Shown: positions 19,760 to 29,159, numbered from the stretch's first letter. The stretch: 64,000 nt of DNA from Symsagittifera roscoffensis (GCF_963678635.1 NC_087062.1:13002670-13066669); one strand, 5' to 3'. A program made the numbers and translations. Notes: a model not told the origin generated them from the sequence alone.

Positions 19760-20158
19760 TCTATTCTTTTCAAGTTTGATTTGATTCGATTCGATATCTG
19801 ACTCAAGTGAGTAATTTAAATGATCAATCAGGATCTAGAAAAGAAATCACGAATATCACACTTGTCAGTTTCACCCTAACATATATCGTTAAAATTTGCT
19901 TAAAGACAGTTCAGATAAAAGATATTTATCCTAAAATTTATTAAAATCAAGTGGTTTCTAAAATTTTGGAATTCGACCTAAGATTGGACAGTCCAAACTT
20001 TGGATCTATTCCCAAGATCGTCATTTAGTTGTTCATGGTCACTAACCCCTACTTACCCAAGATCTTAATAACCTAACACATAACGTAACATAACATAACA
20101 CACATATCACATATTACATACAACTTAGTCTTTGGCCTAACTCCCTCTCGCCCATCTC
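19760..20158 (-). other. Spacer between macro-like ORF and giant ORF, element B
   Basis: AT-rich, no gene. In the sense direction it has runs of TTATGTG/GTTATG-type simple repeats (about 20,070-20,130), also seen at 59,560-59,630 in C. It could hold an internal promoter or splice acceptor for the giant ORF. I see no decisive signal. Confidence 0.5.
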
Positions 20159-20566
20159 TCAGCCTATACTTAAGTAATATTTCTTATGTAGATACACTTG
20201 TATATTCGTATCAGAGAATATCACGTGTACAAGCGCGTACAATTCCCGAGGATGCACTCTTCCTCTGTTTGGATCGTACACTGGAAGCGTGAGCTCCTTC
20301 ACGTCCATTTCCACAAGGAAGTCCCTCAGCCTCGTCAAAGACAAGACTAGGTTTTCTGGGTCCACGTGCTGCTTCTCTGTCGCCCTCGTTACCAAGAAGC
20401 ATAAGTACTTTCCCGGTATCTGCGACACCGCCGGAGGTAAGGCTGCTACGCCCCTTATCCCTGGTCTTTGCTTCCAAAGGAATTCCACGTTTTTGTATTC
20501 CCTCTTAAAATCTGCCGCTAGCGCTGTCCTAAAACCGCGATGTCTGCGGTGATCGCTATCGCACAT
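20159..20566 (-). CDS. Macro-domain-like protein, element B (N-terminus frameshifted)
   Basis: The 135-residue frame matches C's 172-residue ORF over nearly all its length: ALAADFKREY, a GKYLCFLVT strand, the RLRDFLVE helix, LPVYDPNRG and HVIFSDTNIQVYLH. This order of ADFK-strand, LVT strand, helix, SLP loop and TDI/V-strand is that of the ADP-ribose-binding macro fold (OARD1/TARG1-like). The first 12 residues here are out of frame. The true N-terminus lies in another frame upstream to about 20,660 (matching ITAD, ESYF and SDFILT of C), so one indel near 20,545 breaks it. The usual Gly-rich loop and catalytic Asp after the SLP strand are replaced, so it may bind but not hydrolyse. Confidence 0.55.
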   Translation of the reverse strand: MCDSDHRRHRGFRTALAADFKREYKNVEFLWKQRPGIRGVAALPPAVSQIPGKYLCFLVTRATEKQHVDPENLVLSLTRLRDFLVEMDVKELTLPVYDPNRGRVHPRELYALVHVIFSDTNIQVYLHKKYYLSIG

Positions 20567-20671
20567 GTTCTGTTTGTGAGTATGAAATCACTGTCTGTTA
20601 GTATTATGTTACTAGAATATTCATTTGGTAAATTAAAATATGACTCAACTACCCTGCCTATGTCAGGTTTC

Positions 20672-21598
20672 TTAGGTTCTTCGCCTGTTTCTGCTTCTAA
20701 GTCTCCTGTTTCTCTTGCTATTCTTAATTTTTTTTATCAAGTTTTCAGTGTGGGTAAGTCCTACCCCCACTCCCCGGACAAAAATATCCATCGACGTCCC
20801 CGTCGATCGCATACCGGGTATCAAGTCAAGGTTAGAAGCTGGAATGAGTAGTCGTCCTTCCTGGGCAGCCCAGGAAGGATCATCTCGTTCAGTCTTGATG
20901 TATTTCATGCTTTCACGATCTACCTCTTGAATCGTGACGCTGGTCTCCTCTGGATCCGAGGTCGTTTCATTCAGCCACTCTAAGACACGCAGGTTCGTCA
21001 GGTCTTGTTCATATGACTGCTGTTGCTCATCGTCGAATTCTACCTCGGGTTTCGACCAGTCGTCAACCCATTCATCGTTGTGATCATCGACTATGTCAAT
21101 GTCTTGTGACACAATTATTTCCTCTAGACCCACTACTTCCTCCACTATTTTCTTTAGATCTATCCTATCCACTACAAAGTCGTCACCGTAAGGATTGTAC
21201 TTCTTTCTTGGTCCAGTCCCGTCCTTCTGACGAGTCTGTATTGTGAACGGAAGATCCGGTTCCAAGTTCTTGGAAACCTCTATCTGTTCGGGATCCTGCC
21301 AAACTTCCTCTGCGTAGGGTAATGTTTCATCGTCCGCTTCGATCTGTTCGTTTGGATCCAGGTCCAACGGTGTATCCGTACCTTCCTCTACGACTTCGTT
21401 TCCATCATTCTTCTCCCTGGTGCCCTTTTCATTGACCTCACAAGCAGGATTCATCATTAGATAACCCCCTTCTTCCATGTCTGCAGGTACACACCAGTCT
21501 TCTGTCGATGGATTGTGTGGCTTGATGTTCTCGTAGTGGGCGGCTCGGCCAGTACTCATTCTATAAAAGCGTCCCTCCTGGTGCACCTCTGTAATCAT
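20672..21598 (-). CDS. Element B Pol: integrase C-terminal region and extension
   Basis: 308 residues in the same frame as the integrase ORF upstream, separated by one TGA (21,605-21,607) where C has a Gly codon. It begins with the chromatin/GPY-like end of integrase (ITEVHQ, FYRMSTGRAAHYENIKPHN), then an acidic tail of over 200 residues ending in an Arg-rich stretch. The tail is conserved in C (58,361-58,930), including a DIFVRGVGVGLTHT segment whose nucleotides are almost unchanged. The start is not genuine. The macro-like coding region overlaps or abuts its 3' end. Confidence 0.8.
   Translation of the reverse strand: MITEVHQEGRFYRMSTGRAAHYENIKPHNPSTEDWCVPADMEEGGYLMMNPACEVNEKGTREKNDGNEVVEEGTDTPLDLDPNEQIEADDETLPYAEEVWQDPEQIEVSKNLEPDLPFTIQTRQKDGTGPRKKYNPYGDDFVVDRIDLKKIVEEVVGLEEIIVSQDIDIVDDHNDEWVDDWSKPEVEFDDEQQQSYEQDLTNLRVLEWLNETTSDPEETSVTIQEVDRESMKYIKTERDDPSWAAQEGRLLIPASNLDLIPGMRSTGTSMDIFVRGVGVGLTHTENLIKKIKNSKRNRRLRSRNRRRT
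20760..20787 (-). promoter_or_regulatory. Internal PPT-like motif in the pol 3' end, element B
   Basis: The sense strand reads TTTTTGTCCGGGGAGTGGGG then TAGG: a T-run followed by a purine-rich tract. It is identical in C at 58,818-58,843. It is read here as FVRGVG, whereas the copies in the linker are read as LSGE, so the shared feature is nucleotides and not peptide. Confidence 0.5.
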
Positions 21599-21604
21599 GA
21601 AGGG

Positions 21605-23269
21605 TCACCTCCACTTTTTTAAAAGCTTCTTTGTCCCTTTCGGTGGTATAACGTTCTGAAATACCCATACGTAGTCTCCCACCGAGTAAGCCTTTGCACC
21701 AGCTGCTTTCTTGTCGAATTTTTTCCTCTGCCTTGCCTGTGCCTGCTGAGTGTTTCGTCTACACAAATCGTTCAACTCCTGTTGGCGTCTGATCACATTC
21801 CTCACGTAGACCTGTGGGGACGTTTTCCTTCCCTCATAATCTGGGTAGAAGAAGGTTAAGGGTAAAGACTTTTCGTGTGCAGTTAGCATCATGTATGGAC
21901 TGACTCCAGTGGTGGAGTGTTGCGTGCTGTTATATGCCCCCATCACCTGTGGAAGGTATCTGTCCCAATCGGTCATGTACCTGGAACAATATACTCTCAG
22001 CATCGACACTAACGTCCTATTCTGTCTTTCCACCAAGCCATTCGTTTGAGGGTGGTATGTCGTGGAGTGAGCCTGAGCGACCTGTGAGCGTCTCATAAGC
22101 TCTTTCGTAAGCTCTCCTACGAAAGCTGTTCCATTATCCGATTGAAACGTCATCGGACAACCATGTCTTGCTATCCATGTATTGATCAGGTGGTCGCATG
22201 TCTCTTCCGCCGAGGCAGTTATGCAGGGCACGGCCTCTGCATACTTTGTAAAATGATCTATCATGACCAGCACCTGATTGTAACCATTGTCTGTCATGCA
22301 TATCTTTTGGTGATCTATTTGCACCACCTCGTTGAATTCAGACGACTCAATCGATTGTAAAGGAAATCGCAACTTCCTAGGATCCTTGACCTGTTGGCAT
22401 GACAGACATGCTGTTACCCATTTCTCGCATGACTTTTTCATCCCAGGCCACTCGAAGCGCTTCAGGATCCTCTGATATACTTTGTCGATCCTCTGATGGC
22501 CCATTTGATCATGTGACCTGAATAATAGTTCTGTCTGATAGAGTTGCGGTAATACTATCGCGTTATACTTGTACAGGACTCTGTCTTCCTCCCTTTTTTT
22601 GCAAGCCACAATCCCGTCCTTGTTCAAATATAACCTCCCTTCCTTCTGCATGAAGTATTGTCTCAGGATGCGATAACTATCTTCCTCGAGGTCCCCTTTA
22701 TCCGGAGAACCATTCTCGATCCACCTTTTCAGGTTGCTTGTCATGCGATCATTTTTCTGCGCCCTTAGAAGGTCCGAGAGTCTGTATCTCGCCTTCAAGT
22801 ACGTCTTCATGACCCTCATCTGACTATTCAGCTCGTTGGGTTGATGTGTGTCTTCTTCCATCTTAACGCACCAAATCTTCGCCAACGGTTGTGTTTCTTG
22901 TTCAAACGGCAGAAGATCAGTCCTGACTACCTCTTTCTGCGGCAACAGGCTTATCGAGCGTTTCGATACCGCTATTGTCTCCAAGTCATCCGCTGCATTG
23001 TCATAGACTCTTTCGCTTGGTATAAGGTAGCGATCGCTGTCAGGATCCTGGTACACCTCTCTGTCCAGGTCCCTTGCCCGAGTTTCCAAAAGTAGCGTGT
23101 GTATCGCCAGTTCTGACAGTTCTGATCCCGAGCTCGAATTCCTGTCTGAATAGGTGTTCATTCCTGAGCTTCCTGAATTATAATCTGTCGAAGAGGTTGT
23201 GCTGGAGACTGCACGCTCCTCCAGATCATGTCTGTGCTTTCTTCGCAACCATCTGAACTCCCCGGACAA
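21605..23269 (-). CDS. Element B Pol: integrase
   Basis: 554 residues. After a Ser/acidic linker comes the HHCC zinc finger (HDQMGHQ and CLSCQQ) at about 255-300. The catalytic core follows, with Asp 319 (QIDHQK), Asp 378 (FQSDNG) and Glu 414 (GLVERQN), giving the DD35E spacing of retroelement integrases. All three residues are intact. The given start lies inside one of the LSGE repeats and is not natural: the upstream linker frame (23,158-23,454) is shifted relative to this one at about 23,265. The end is a nonsense codon, with the same frame continuing into the next segment. Confidence 0.9.
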   Translation of the reverse strand: MSGEFRWLRRKHRHDLEERAVSSTTSSTDYNSGSSGMNTYSDRNSSSGSELSELAIHTLLLETRARDLDREVYQDPDSDRYLIPSERVYDNAADDLETIAVSKRSISLLPQKEVVRTDLLPFEQETQPLAKIWCVKMEEDTHQPNELNSQMRVMKTYLKARYRLSDLLRAQKNDRMTSNLKRWIENGSPDKGDLEEDSYRILRQYFMQKEGRLYLNKDGIVACKKREEDRVLYKYNAIVLPQLYQTELLFRSHDQMGHQRIDKVYQRILKRFEWPGMKKSCEKWVTACLSCQQVKDPRKLRFPLQSIESSEFNEVVQIDHQKICMTDNGYNQVLVMIDHFTKYAEAVPCITASAEETCDHLINTWIARHGCPMTFQSDNGTAFVGELTKELMRRSQVAQAHSTTYHPQTNGLVERQNRTLVSMLRVYCSRYMTDWDRYLPQVMGAYNSTQHSTTGVSPYMMLTAHEKSLPLTFFYPDYEGRKTSPQVYVRNVIRRQQELNDLCRRNTQQAQARQRKKFDKKAAGAKAYSVGDYVWVFQNVIPPKGTKKLLKKWR

Positions 23270-23454
23270 AACCTGTTCTCTTGGTCCTGTTTCTCATCAG
23301 GAATTTTCTCGTCTATCTCAGACTCCCCGGACAAATGTTTCGGTCCCGGGTGTTGATCTTGTAATCGCTGGTTCTTTTCCTCATCCTCCTCCCCGGACAA
23401 ATAGTCTTGCAGCAGATTTTGTTCTACAACTTCACCCTCTTTATCCCGGTCCAC
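23158..23454 (-). CDS. Element B Pol linker with LSGE repeats (frameshifted)
   Basis: 98 residues in which about the first 65 are genuine linker, with LSGEEDEE and LSGESEID repeats encoded by TTTGTCCGGGGAG-type nucleotides (23,388-23,401 and 23,322-23,335). The frame shifts at the third motif copy (23,257-23,271), so the remaining residues are out of frame with integrase. Upstream, a TVTF stretch matches the VTF or VHF stretch that starts the linker in A and C. Confidence 0.65.
   Translation of the reverse strand: MDRDKEGEVVEQNLLQDYLSGEEDEEKNQRLQDQHPGPKHLSGESEIDEKIPDEKQDQENRFCPGSSDGCEESTDMIWRSVQSPAQPLRQIIIQEAQE
23257..23401 (-). repeat. Three copies of TTGTCCGGGGAG in the pol linker, element B
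   Basis: Copies at 23,257-23,271, 23,322-23,335 and 23,388-23,401, about 65 bases apart, each TTTGTCCGGGGAG with A, T or G variants at the ends. Equivalent clusters occur in A (825-840, 875-887) and C (56,190-56,370). Confidence 0.85.
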
Positions 23455-23627
23455 AAAGGTGACGGTTTTCTTTCGCTTGCTGCTCTCCTGTTATTTCTGT
23501 CCGTAAAAAGTACTGGTTAAAATCTCTTGGGGTATTGAGGGTAGTTGCTGAACTATTGTCCTACAATCCCTCTCGTTCTCTTCGTGCTGTCGTCTGGACG
23601 GCATGATCTTCACCTTCTCACTGACTG

Positions 23628-24083
23628 TTAGCGATGCCACTGCTGCTGTCCACTCGGGGTCATCTCTGTGTCACTCAAGACCTTGCTGCCGTATGCAATG
23701 GGACGGAGAACTGTTCTTCCGTTCCATTCTTGTTCTTGATGCAAGATTCCTGAGATGGCCACCACCGATGCGTCTGTGTCGAGAGCATACATGCCCTTTT
23801 CTGTAGGCATGCCCAGCACTGGCGCTTCGCACAGTTCCCGCTTTATGTTCTCGAAAGCAACCTGTGCCTCATCGTTCCATTCGAACTTTTTCCCTTTGTT
23901 GCGCATCAGCTTCTGCATCGGATACACCTTGTCCGCATATCCTTTTATGAATTCTCGGTAGTAATTGGCAAACCCTAGGAAGCTCAGGAGCTGTGTGTCC
24001 GTTCTGGGAGCTTTCCATGTCAACACTGCTTCCACTGCTTCCGGGTCCGGCCTCACACCATGCCTATCCACCATTCTATCCAC
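23628..24083 (-). CDS. Element B Pol: RNase H N-terminal part, followed by a deletion
   Basis: 151 residues covering the RT connection (FLGFANYYREFIKGYADKVYP) and the start of RNase H up to VLSDTEM. The frame then joins unrelated TPSGQQQ residues and stops. Just downstream (23,470-23,640) the sense strand encodes the ERDCRTIVQQL region that in C lies more than 200 codons further on. So roughly 0.65 kb, including the RNase H Glu and later Asp catalytic residues, has been deleted. This copy cannot make active RNase H. Confidence 0.85.
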   Translation of the reverse strand: MDRMVDRHGVRPDPEAVEAVLTWKAPRTDTQLLSFLGFANYYREFIKGYADKVYPMQKLMRNKGKKFEWNDEAQVAFENIKRELCEAPVLGMPTEKGMYALDTDASVVAISGILHQEQEWNGRTVLRPIAYGSKVLSDTEMTPSGQQQWHR

Positions 24084-24577
24084 TTTATCGAATCCCTAAG
24101 TATTTCACATTTCGATGGTTTGCACTTTAATCCTGCTCTTTTCATGCATCCAAAGACCTCATCGAGCCTATCAATGTGGTCTTCCAGGGTCGGTGTCGCT
24201 ATGACTACGTCATCCACGTAACACATCACGAGATTCCCGTACTTCTTGGTCACTCTCGTCAAAGCCTGAGCCATCAGTCTTTGAAAAGTGTCCGTTGCAT
24301 TGCACAAGCCGAAGGGCATCCTCTTCCACTGGTACAATCCCAATTCGCACGCGAATCCGGTTTTCTCTCTGTCCTTCTTTCGCAGAGGGACTTGCCAGAA
24401 GGCAGAACCTAAGTCCCATGTGGTGAAGAACTTGGCATCACCAAGTTTAGATAGGCTCTCGTCTTTTCGCGGTATCGGGTACGCATCTTTAATCGTTACC
24501 GCGTTCAAGTAACGAAAGTCGCAACAAAATCTAAGCTGCCCCCTTTCTTTTTCACCATTACTACCCCGCAAGCCCAT
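24053..24577 (-). CDS. Element B Pol: reverse transcriptase core
   Basis: 174 residues with the RT palm: LRFCCDFRYLN, TWDLGSAFWQVPL and the catalytic YVDD in VMCYVDDVVIATPT. The first dozen residues are out-of-frame noise before LRFCC. It is linked by frameshift to the upstream RT N-terminus (24,505-24,846) and by another, near 24,080, to the RNase H fragment. The YVDD itself is intact. Confidence 0.85.
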   Translation of the reverse strand: MGLRGSNGEKERGQLRFCCDFRYLNAVTIKDAYPIPRKDESLSKLGDAKFFTTWDLGSAFWQVPLRKKDREKTGFACELGLYQWKRMPFGLCNATDTFQRLMAQALTRVTKKYGNLVMCYVDDVVIATPTLEDHIDRLDEVFGCMKRAGLKCKPSKCEILRDSIKWIEWWIGMV

Positions 24578-24846
24578 GGCAATTTCGAGGGTTCTATCAT
24601 GTCGTATTCAAGCAACATTTCTATTTCGGCTCGGCACGCTTCCGATTTATGTGGCGTCATTCGTCTTGCGCCTTCCCTGTGGGGAACGGCGCCCTCTTCT
24701 AGTTCGATTTCGTGTTCGACGAAATTACAGCAACCGATATCCGCCTTATGTTTTGAAAATACATCTGCGTTCCGATTTAGGAGGTCCCGCAATTTTTCGA
24801 AATCCCCCTCACCTATTTTCCCTTTTAAATGTTCTATCTCTGGCAA
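24505..24846 (-). CDS. Element B Pol: RT N-terminus
   Basis: 113 residues from the protease-RT connection (PEIEHLKGK) to the RT fingers (HEIELEEGAVPHREGARRM, EYDMIEPSKLPWACGVVM). The last 12 or so residues are frameshifted near 24,540, after which the core continues in a different frame. In C this stretch is continuous with protease and RT. Confidence 0.8.
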   Translation of the reverse strand: MPEIEHLKGKIGEGDFEKLRDLLNRNADVFSKHKADIGCCNFVEHEIELEEGAVPHREGARRMTPHKSEACRAEIEMLLEYDMIEPSKLPWACGVVMVKKKGGSLDFVATFVT

Positions 24847-26275
24847 AAACCGTTTTGTCAGATTCTAGTTCATATGACGAGGGGCGTTCCGGAAAATTCG
24901 AGCAGCTTGATAAGCCGTCGTCCGTTTTGGATTTCATTGAAAACAATTTATGAATAGATTTTAATTCATTAATCCTCTTTAAAATTTTATCTTTATTGGC
25001 ATGATAAGGACAGTCTTTCACACTATGTTTCTTCATGTTTTGTGTCTCCTCATAGTCGGTCCTCATCGGCAAAGCGTAGCCAAGCTTCTTTCCACGCTGG
25101 ATTGAAACCGTGGTGTCCAGTGTGTTCAACAACACACTGACACACAGTCCGTTTCGCGTTACCGAGAAGCTCCGGCCTAAAATCACCGAACTTTGACTAT
25201 TTGTATTCGGTACTAAGCAAACCTGTTTACTATCACTTAACGAATTTAAATTTCTCATTCTAAAAATTGCTACTACAGCTTGTCCTGGTTGTAATTTGAC
25301 TTTTCTATCCAAAAAAACGGGTACCTTATTTTTGTCTGTTATTATCCTATTAATTGGTCTCTTAACATACTTTCGGTCCGGGTTTCTAATCCGTATTAGA
25401 CCGTTGTTCAAGTCAATCATCACGTCAAAATTCCTGACAAAATCTCTGCCCAAGATGAATTGGTCGGCGTCGTCCAGATTCTCTACCACCAGGAAGCTCA
25501 TCCAAAGATCTCGTCCTCCCATGTGAAGGACCGTTATTGGTGTTCTTCCGGCTACGTAGATAGCTCCTCGATTTTCGGCGGCCAGTCGGAGATTCGTAGG
25601 AATCAGATCATCCCGCGTGAAGCCCATTCTTTCCCAAATTTTTATCGGCATCACACTCACTACCGCTCCTGTGTCCAGAAGCCCTGTGACTCCGATTTTT
25701 GTTCCGTTGGTGTCGAGCAGATGTGCTGTTGGTGTCACATCTGCTTCATATCCAATGTGTACCGCGTCTTGTTCCATCATGGCGTCATGGCCTATCCTGC
25801 GGACTTTGAGTTCCTCCTCACCCAAATAGATCTGCCCCATTTGGTCATCATCTGTTGTTACATAAGTCCTGGTGTAGATACTGATTCCATCCACGTTCAG
25901 CATTATTTGATACGGCCCATAGACCTCCAGGTAGCGTCCATGAAGTTTCTTCATGCGAGGGCCACCCGTCGTTAGTAGTGCTCGCACAGCTCTCGATTCG
26001 GTGCATGGCTCCACCTGCCTCAGATAATCTGCATATGTGTCCACATGCATCAAAGTGAACTCGGATGGTTCACTCAGATTTCTTATTACCTGGTGCCCAG
26101 CCACTGAGATTATCGACTGTATCTTGTTTCCTTGCGGCACCATGCCGAACCTTTGACCGGAGATCACATTAAGTTTCATGCTCAAACTGCTTGGTGCTTT
26201 CGTTTCTTCGAACTCCGTTGCTTCGAAGGTATTCAGTTGCTCCTGAAGTTTTTCATTTTCCAGTTCAAGTTTCAC
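24809..26275 (-). CDS. Element B protease region
   Basis: 488 residues starting at a GTG only because of an upstream frameshift. The aspartic protease active site GLLDTGAVVSVMP is at about residues 200-212, with the flap and the ILGRDFVRNFDV strand following. The N-terminal 170 residues are the conserved Gag-Pol spacer (ISVAGHQVIRNLSEPSE, then the YADYL region). The C-terminus reaches the Ser/Cys-rich segment before RT (SSCSNFPERP), then the frame breaks. Confidence 0.85.
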   Translation of the reverse strand: MKLELENEKLQEQLNTFEATEFEETKAPSSLSMKLNVISGQRFGMVPQGNKIQSIISVAGHQVIRNLSEPSEFTLMHVDTYADYLRQVEPCTESRAVRALLTTGGPRMKKLHGRYLEVYGPYQIMLNVDGISIYTRTYVTTDDDQMGQIYLGEEELKVRRIGHDAMMEQDAVHIGYEADVTPTAHLLDTNGTKIGVTGLLDTGAVVSVMPIKIWERMGFTRDDLIPTNLRLAAENRGAIYVAGRTPITVLHMGGRDLWMSFLVVENLDDADQFILGRDFVRNFDVMIDLNNGLIRIRNPDRKYVKRPINRIITDKNKVPVFLDRKVKLQPGQAVVAIFRMRNLNSLSDSKQVCLVPNTNSQSSVILGRSFSVTRNGLCVSVLLNTLDTTVSIQRGKKLGYALPMRTDYEETQNMKKHSVKDCPYHANKDKILKRINELKSIHKLFSMKSKTDDGLSSCSNFPERPSSYELESDKTVFARDRTFKRENR

Positions 26276-28191
26276 TTTTGTTCGATTTTTTTTGTCACCA
26301 ATTCCTGTTGTACTCTGTTTAGAGCATCCCTTGCGGCTGCCTTATAATCGATCTTGAAGTCATCAGCCGCAGTTGCCGGTTCCGGCTCACGTGTCTCCTC
26401 TGTTACCGCTTGCATTTTCTTTGCCGCCAGCTCTTGAGGTTTATCCTTTCTGCGTGCCTCCTCTTCACTCAAAAGTCGAGCCTTGCTGGCTTTCACTCCT
26501 GACAAAGCTTCTTCATGTCTTGGATGCTTGATGTCTGCCACTGCATCCCAGAATTGCGGACAATCTGATTTAAAATGACCTTCCAAGTTGCAAAAGAAAC
26601 ACCTCGGGCCGAATTTCGCAATTACTCCTCTCATGAAATCCTCATGGTCCAACTTTGACGCATCTTCGTCCTCGAGGCTAAAGCCTATTGCTTTCATGCC
26701 TTGTTTGTAAGCTGGGCATGCTGACACATGATGGTCCGTTGAACTGCAATTAGCACAAGAGCGTCTCTTGTCCATATCATCCTTCGGTTTGTACCAATTG
26801 TTCCCTTGGTTTGCTGGTCCATTGTTAAAATTTCCATAATTGTTCTTGTAATATCCAGATCTCGAAGGAGGTTTCAACAAAAGATACTCTTTTGATTTGA
26901 GCCTCAACTCCTCCGGTGTTGGCGCATTGGTTGAAAGTGGCGTGTAATGCGTTGCTAGCATTGTACGAAGTTCATCATTCTTCACACCATCGATGAATTT
27001 TGAGGCTACGGTCAAGTTCATCCTTCGGTTTGACTCGTCCGGTTGGCTGCGTCTTCTCAGCATTTCCAAATCATCGAGAAACTTGTCTATCGTTTCATCT
27101 TCTCGTTGCCTCCGTTTCTCGAAGCGCATCATCGCCTGGTGCCCCTGCACCCCTGATCCAAAACGGTTTAACAAGATTTCGAAGATTTTCTCAGCAGTGT
27201 CACGTTGATATTGCTTCTTGGCCATGACACAGTTCAGGGCTGTCCCTTCTAAGTTGCTGGTGAGCGCGCTGCATTCCTGGCTCTCCGACAAGTCCTCTTC
27301 CTCGAAATGCAACTTCATTACCTCTATCCAGGTATCAATACAGCCATCAGATTCATCTTTGTAGCATCTCGGTTTCTTAAAGACTCTTCTGGATTTCTCA
27401 CTTCGTTCATTGGTTCTAGATAACCTTGTCAGGAATGTCGCCAAAGACCTGTTTAGGGGTTCAAATGCTGTGGCCATTGCCGTAGCATCCCTTGAGTGTC
27501 CCGCTTGAGTGTCCTCACACCTCGTCGAAGGCTCTGTGTGCGGTGCATCCCTGCAATCCGAATCACCGTGAGCATTTCCCACTTGGCCCACATGACTCCT
27601 CCTCGGGCTTGCATGCCCCCTGTTGCCGGAATCACTTCTCCCAGTCGCACGTGTGCCTTGCGTTGGTCGTTCGTTAGAGGTTTGTCTGTTCCCCGTTGAA
27701 CTTGCTCTACTGTTCGGGCCCCATGCTGCATTACCCCTTGTGGCATAGCCTGATGAACTGCCCCTGCCTCTAGTGGATCCATACGTCTTCCTCTTTTGAT
27801 GTTCATTGAAGTTCACCCTCGGTTCCCTACTGGGACCTCCCGAGTTCGGCTCTCCTTCTTTTGGTCCACTCTTGCTGCTTAGTAGCCCGTCCAACCTATC
27901 CATGATAGCCTGAGTTCGCCTCTCCATCATCGCGTCTATCTTTGTATCAAGAGTCCCAAGAGACTGCTCTTGCTGAATTCTTAACTTCTCCATGTCGTCT
28001 CTTAAGCGTAACTCTCTCTGTTCCGCCTCTCGTGTCATTCGCGACAAGTTCCTCGTCATATGTTCGTCCGTTCTTTCTTTCAAGCGTTTTTCGCTCCTGC
28101 CATCTTCTTGTCTGTTGCTGTTTATTTCTTCCCGCAGACTTTCTCTCTCAATGTGAACTGCTCTTTCTAGTTCACTCATCCTTATTGACAT
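26272..28191 (-). CDS. Element B Gag (capsid and zinc knuckles)
   Basis: 639 residues. Residues 1-75 form a coiled coil rich in Arg and Glu, followed by a low-complexity stretch to about 265, the retrotransposon gag domain at about 275-420 (CIDTWIEVMKLHF, FEKRRQREDETIDKFLDDLE), and two CX2CX4HX4C zinc knuckles (CANCSSTDHHVSAC and CFFCNLEGHFKSDC). It ends at a TGA after KIEQK where a run of eight A's (about 26,287-26,294) precedes the shift into the protease frame, so slippage at the A-run is the likely cause. Its N-terminal part is in another frame (28,392-29,159). Confidence 0.9.
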   Translation of the reverse strand: MSIRMSELERAVHIERESLREEINSNRQEDGRSEKRLKERTDEHMTRNLSRMTREAEQRELRLRDDMEKLRIQQEQSLGTLDTKIDAMMERRTQAIMDRLDGLLSSKSGPKEGEPNSGGPSREPRVNFNEHQKRKTYGSTRGRGSSSGYATRGNAAWGPNSRASSTGNRQTSNERPTQGTRATGRSDSGNRGHASPRRSHVGQVGNAHGDSDCRDAPHTEPSTRCEDTQAGHSRDATAMATAFEPLNRSLATFLTRLSRTNERSEKSRRVFKKPRCYKDESDGCIDTWIEVMKLHFEEEDLSESQECSALTSNLEGTALNCVMAKKQYQRDTAEKIFEILLNRFGSGVQGHQAMMRFEKRRQREDETIDKFLDDLEMLRRRSQPDESNRRMNLTVASKFIDGVKNDELRTMLATHYTPLSTNAPTPEELRLKSKEYLLLKPPSRSGYYKNNYGNFNNGPANQGNNWYKPKDDMDKRRSCANCSSTDHHVSACPAYKQGMKAIGFSLEDEDASKLDHEDFMRGVIAKFGPRCFFCNLEGHFKSDCPQFWDAVADIKHPRHEEALSGVKASKARLLSEEEARRKDKPQELAAKKMQAVTEETREPEPATAADDFKIDYKAAARDALNRVQQELVTKKIEQK

Positions 28192-28391
28192 CTGCTCGTT
28201 TTGTTCTCCTTAACTGTCCACTATGTTGTTTAAGGCTTCCTCTAGTGCTGCCCCGTTATCCACGAGTGGCGTCACTAGTGGTGGTGTAACCCTGTCGGTC
28301 CCAGGTAGTTTTGTGCTGGTCGAGATCCGGGCCTTGACTCTCTGCTTCAACGTCTTTTCACTATCTATTTCAGGATCCATTAACGCGTTGC

Positions 28392-29159
28392 CTAGCCCTC
28401 TGGTTCTACTCTCTCCAGGTTGTGGCTCCGAACTTGTCCTAATCGCGAAGTCTTTTGACTGGCCCGGTGTTTTGCCTCTTTGCTTATCGTTGTCACTACA
28501 CCAAATTTGTCCATGGTTCCAGTCTCTCTTCCGACGTGTGCCTCACTCTCCTGGATCGAACTATTGAGGCTGACTTGAGATCCAAAGTCCCCTTGCTCCT
28601 CTTCATCCTCTTCCTCCCGGGACTCACCGTCGTTTCCTGCTCCTCCTGCCATTCTGAATGGAAAGATGTTTCCGAAGGTGTTCTTCATTCTTTCTGAGAA
28701 CGATGATGACGTTTTTTGTTTCCCAGTTCCGCCTGCCATCATAGTGTTGTCTGTCGGAGATCTTCTAGTTGCCGCTACTTCAGTTGAGATGTCGGACAGT
28801 TCCGACATCTCTTCTCGATCCAATGTCCCGGTGGAAGTGGCAAAATCATGGCCTTGTTCTACCGGGGTAGATTCACTCGCCAGCCTTCTGCCTCTCCCTT
28901 CCAGTCCATTTACTTCCTGGTTGTCGTTCATGGTATGGTCCGTATTGATCTCCACTTCTAACAGTTCTTTTCGCTCTTCTGAGGTCTTCTGACTTCTCGT
29001 TTCAACCATTCTGCCTGAAACCGTCCCCCCTTTATCAGACCGGGATCGCTTGATCCAATCCACAAAAGGATCGGTCATCGTTTTTCTTTGCTTTTCAGGT
29101 ATGAATTTCCTAGAGATATTACCTCGTTTTGGTATCCTTGACTTCTTGTCTAGACTCAT
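28392..29159 (-). CDS. Element B Gag N-terminal segment
   Basis: 255 residues from the ATG at 29,159, basic at the start and then acidic/Ser-rich. It resembles the N-terminal segments of A (from 6,673) and C (43,694-44,446) in composition and position and has the short MVETRSQKTSEER-like segment shared with A (MVSTRSTTER). It is in a different frame from the main Gag ORF, with about 200 bases of shifted coding sequence between. It contains the 26-base hairpin at 28,786-28,811. Confidence 0.7.
   Translation of the reverse strand: MSLDKKSRIPKRGNISRKFIPEKQRKTMTDPFVDWIKRSRSDKGGTVSGRMVETRSQKTSEERKELLEVEINTDHTMNDNQEVNGLEGRGRRLASESTPVEQGHDFATSTGTLDREEMSELSDISTEVAATRRSPTDNTMMAGGTGKQKTSSSFSERMKNTFGNIFPFRMAGGAGNDGESREEEDEEEQGDFGSQVSLNSSIQESEAHVGRETGTMDKFGVVTTISKEAKHRASQKTSRLGQVRSHNLERVEPEG
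28786..28811. other. Perfect 11-bp hairpin in the B gag coding region
   Basis: GAGATGTCGGA / TCCGACATCTC with a 4-base CAGT loop. It is strong enough to form in RNA and lies about 350 bases into gag, where retroelements often have packaging or dimerisation signals. That role is a guess. Confidence 0.7.

Noticed and set aside
26272-26300. Programmed gag-pol frameshift at the A-run in B
   Set aside because: A and C read through the same place in one frame with no equivalent slippery run, so slippage mutation is more likely.
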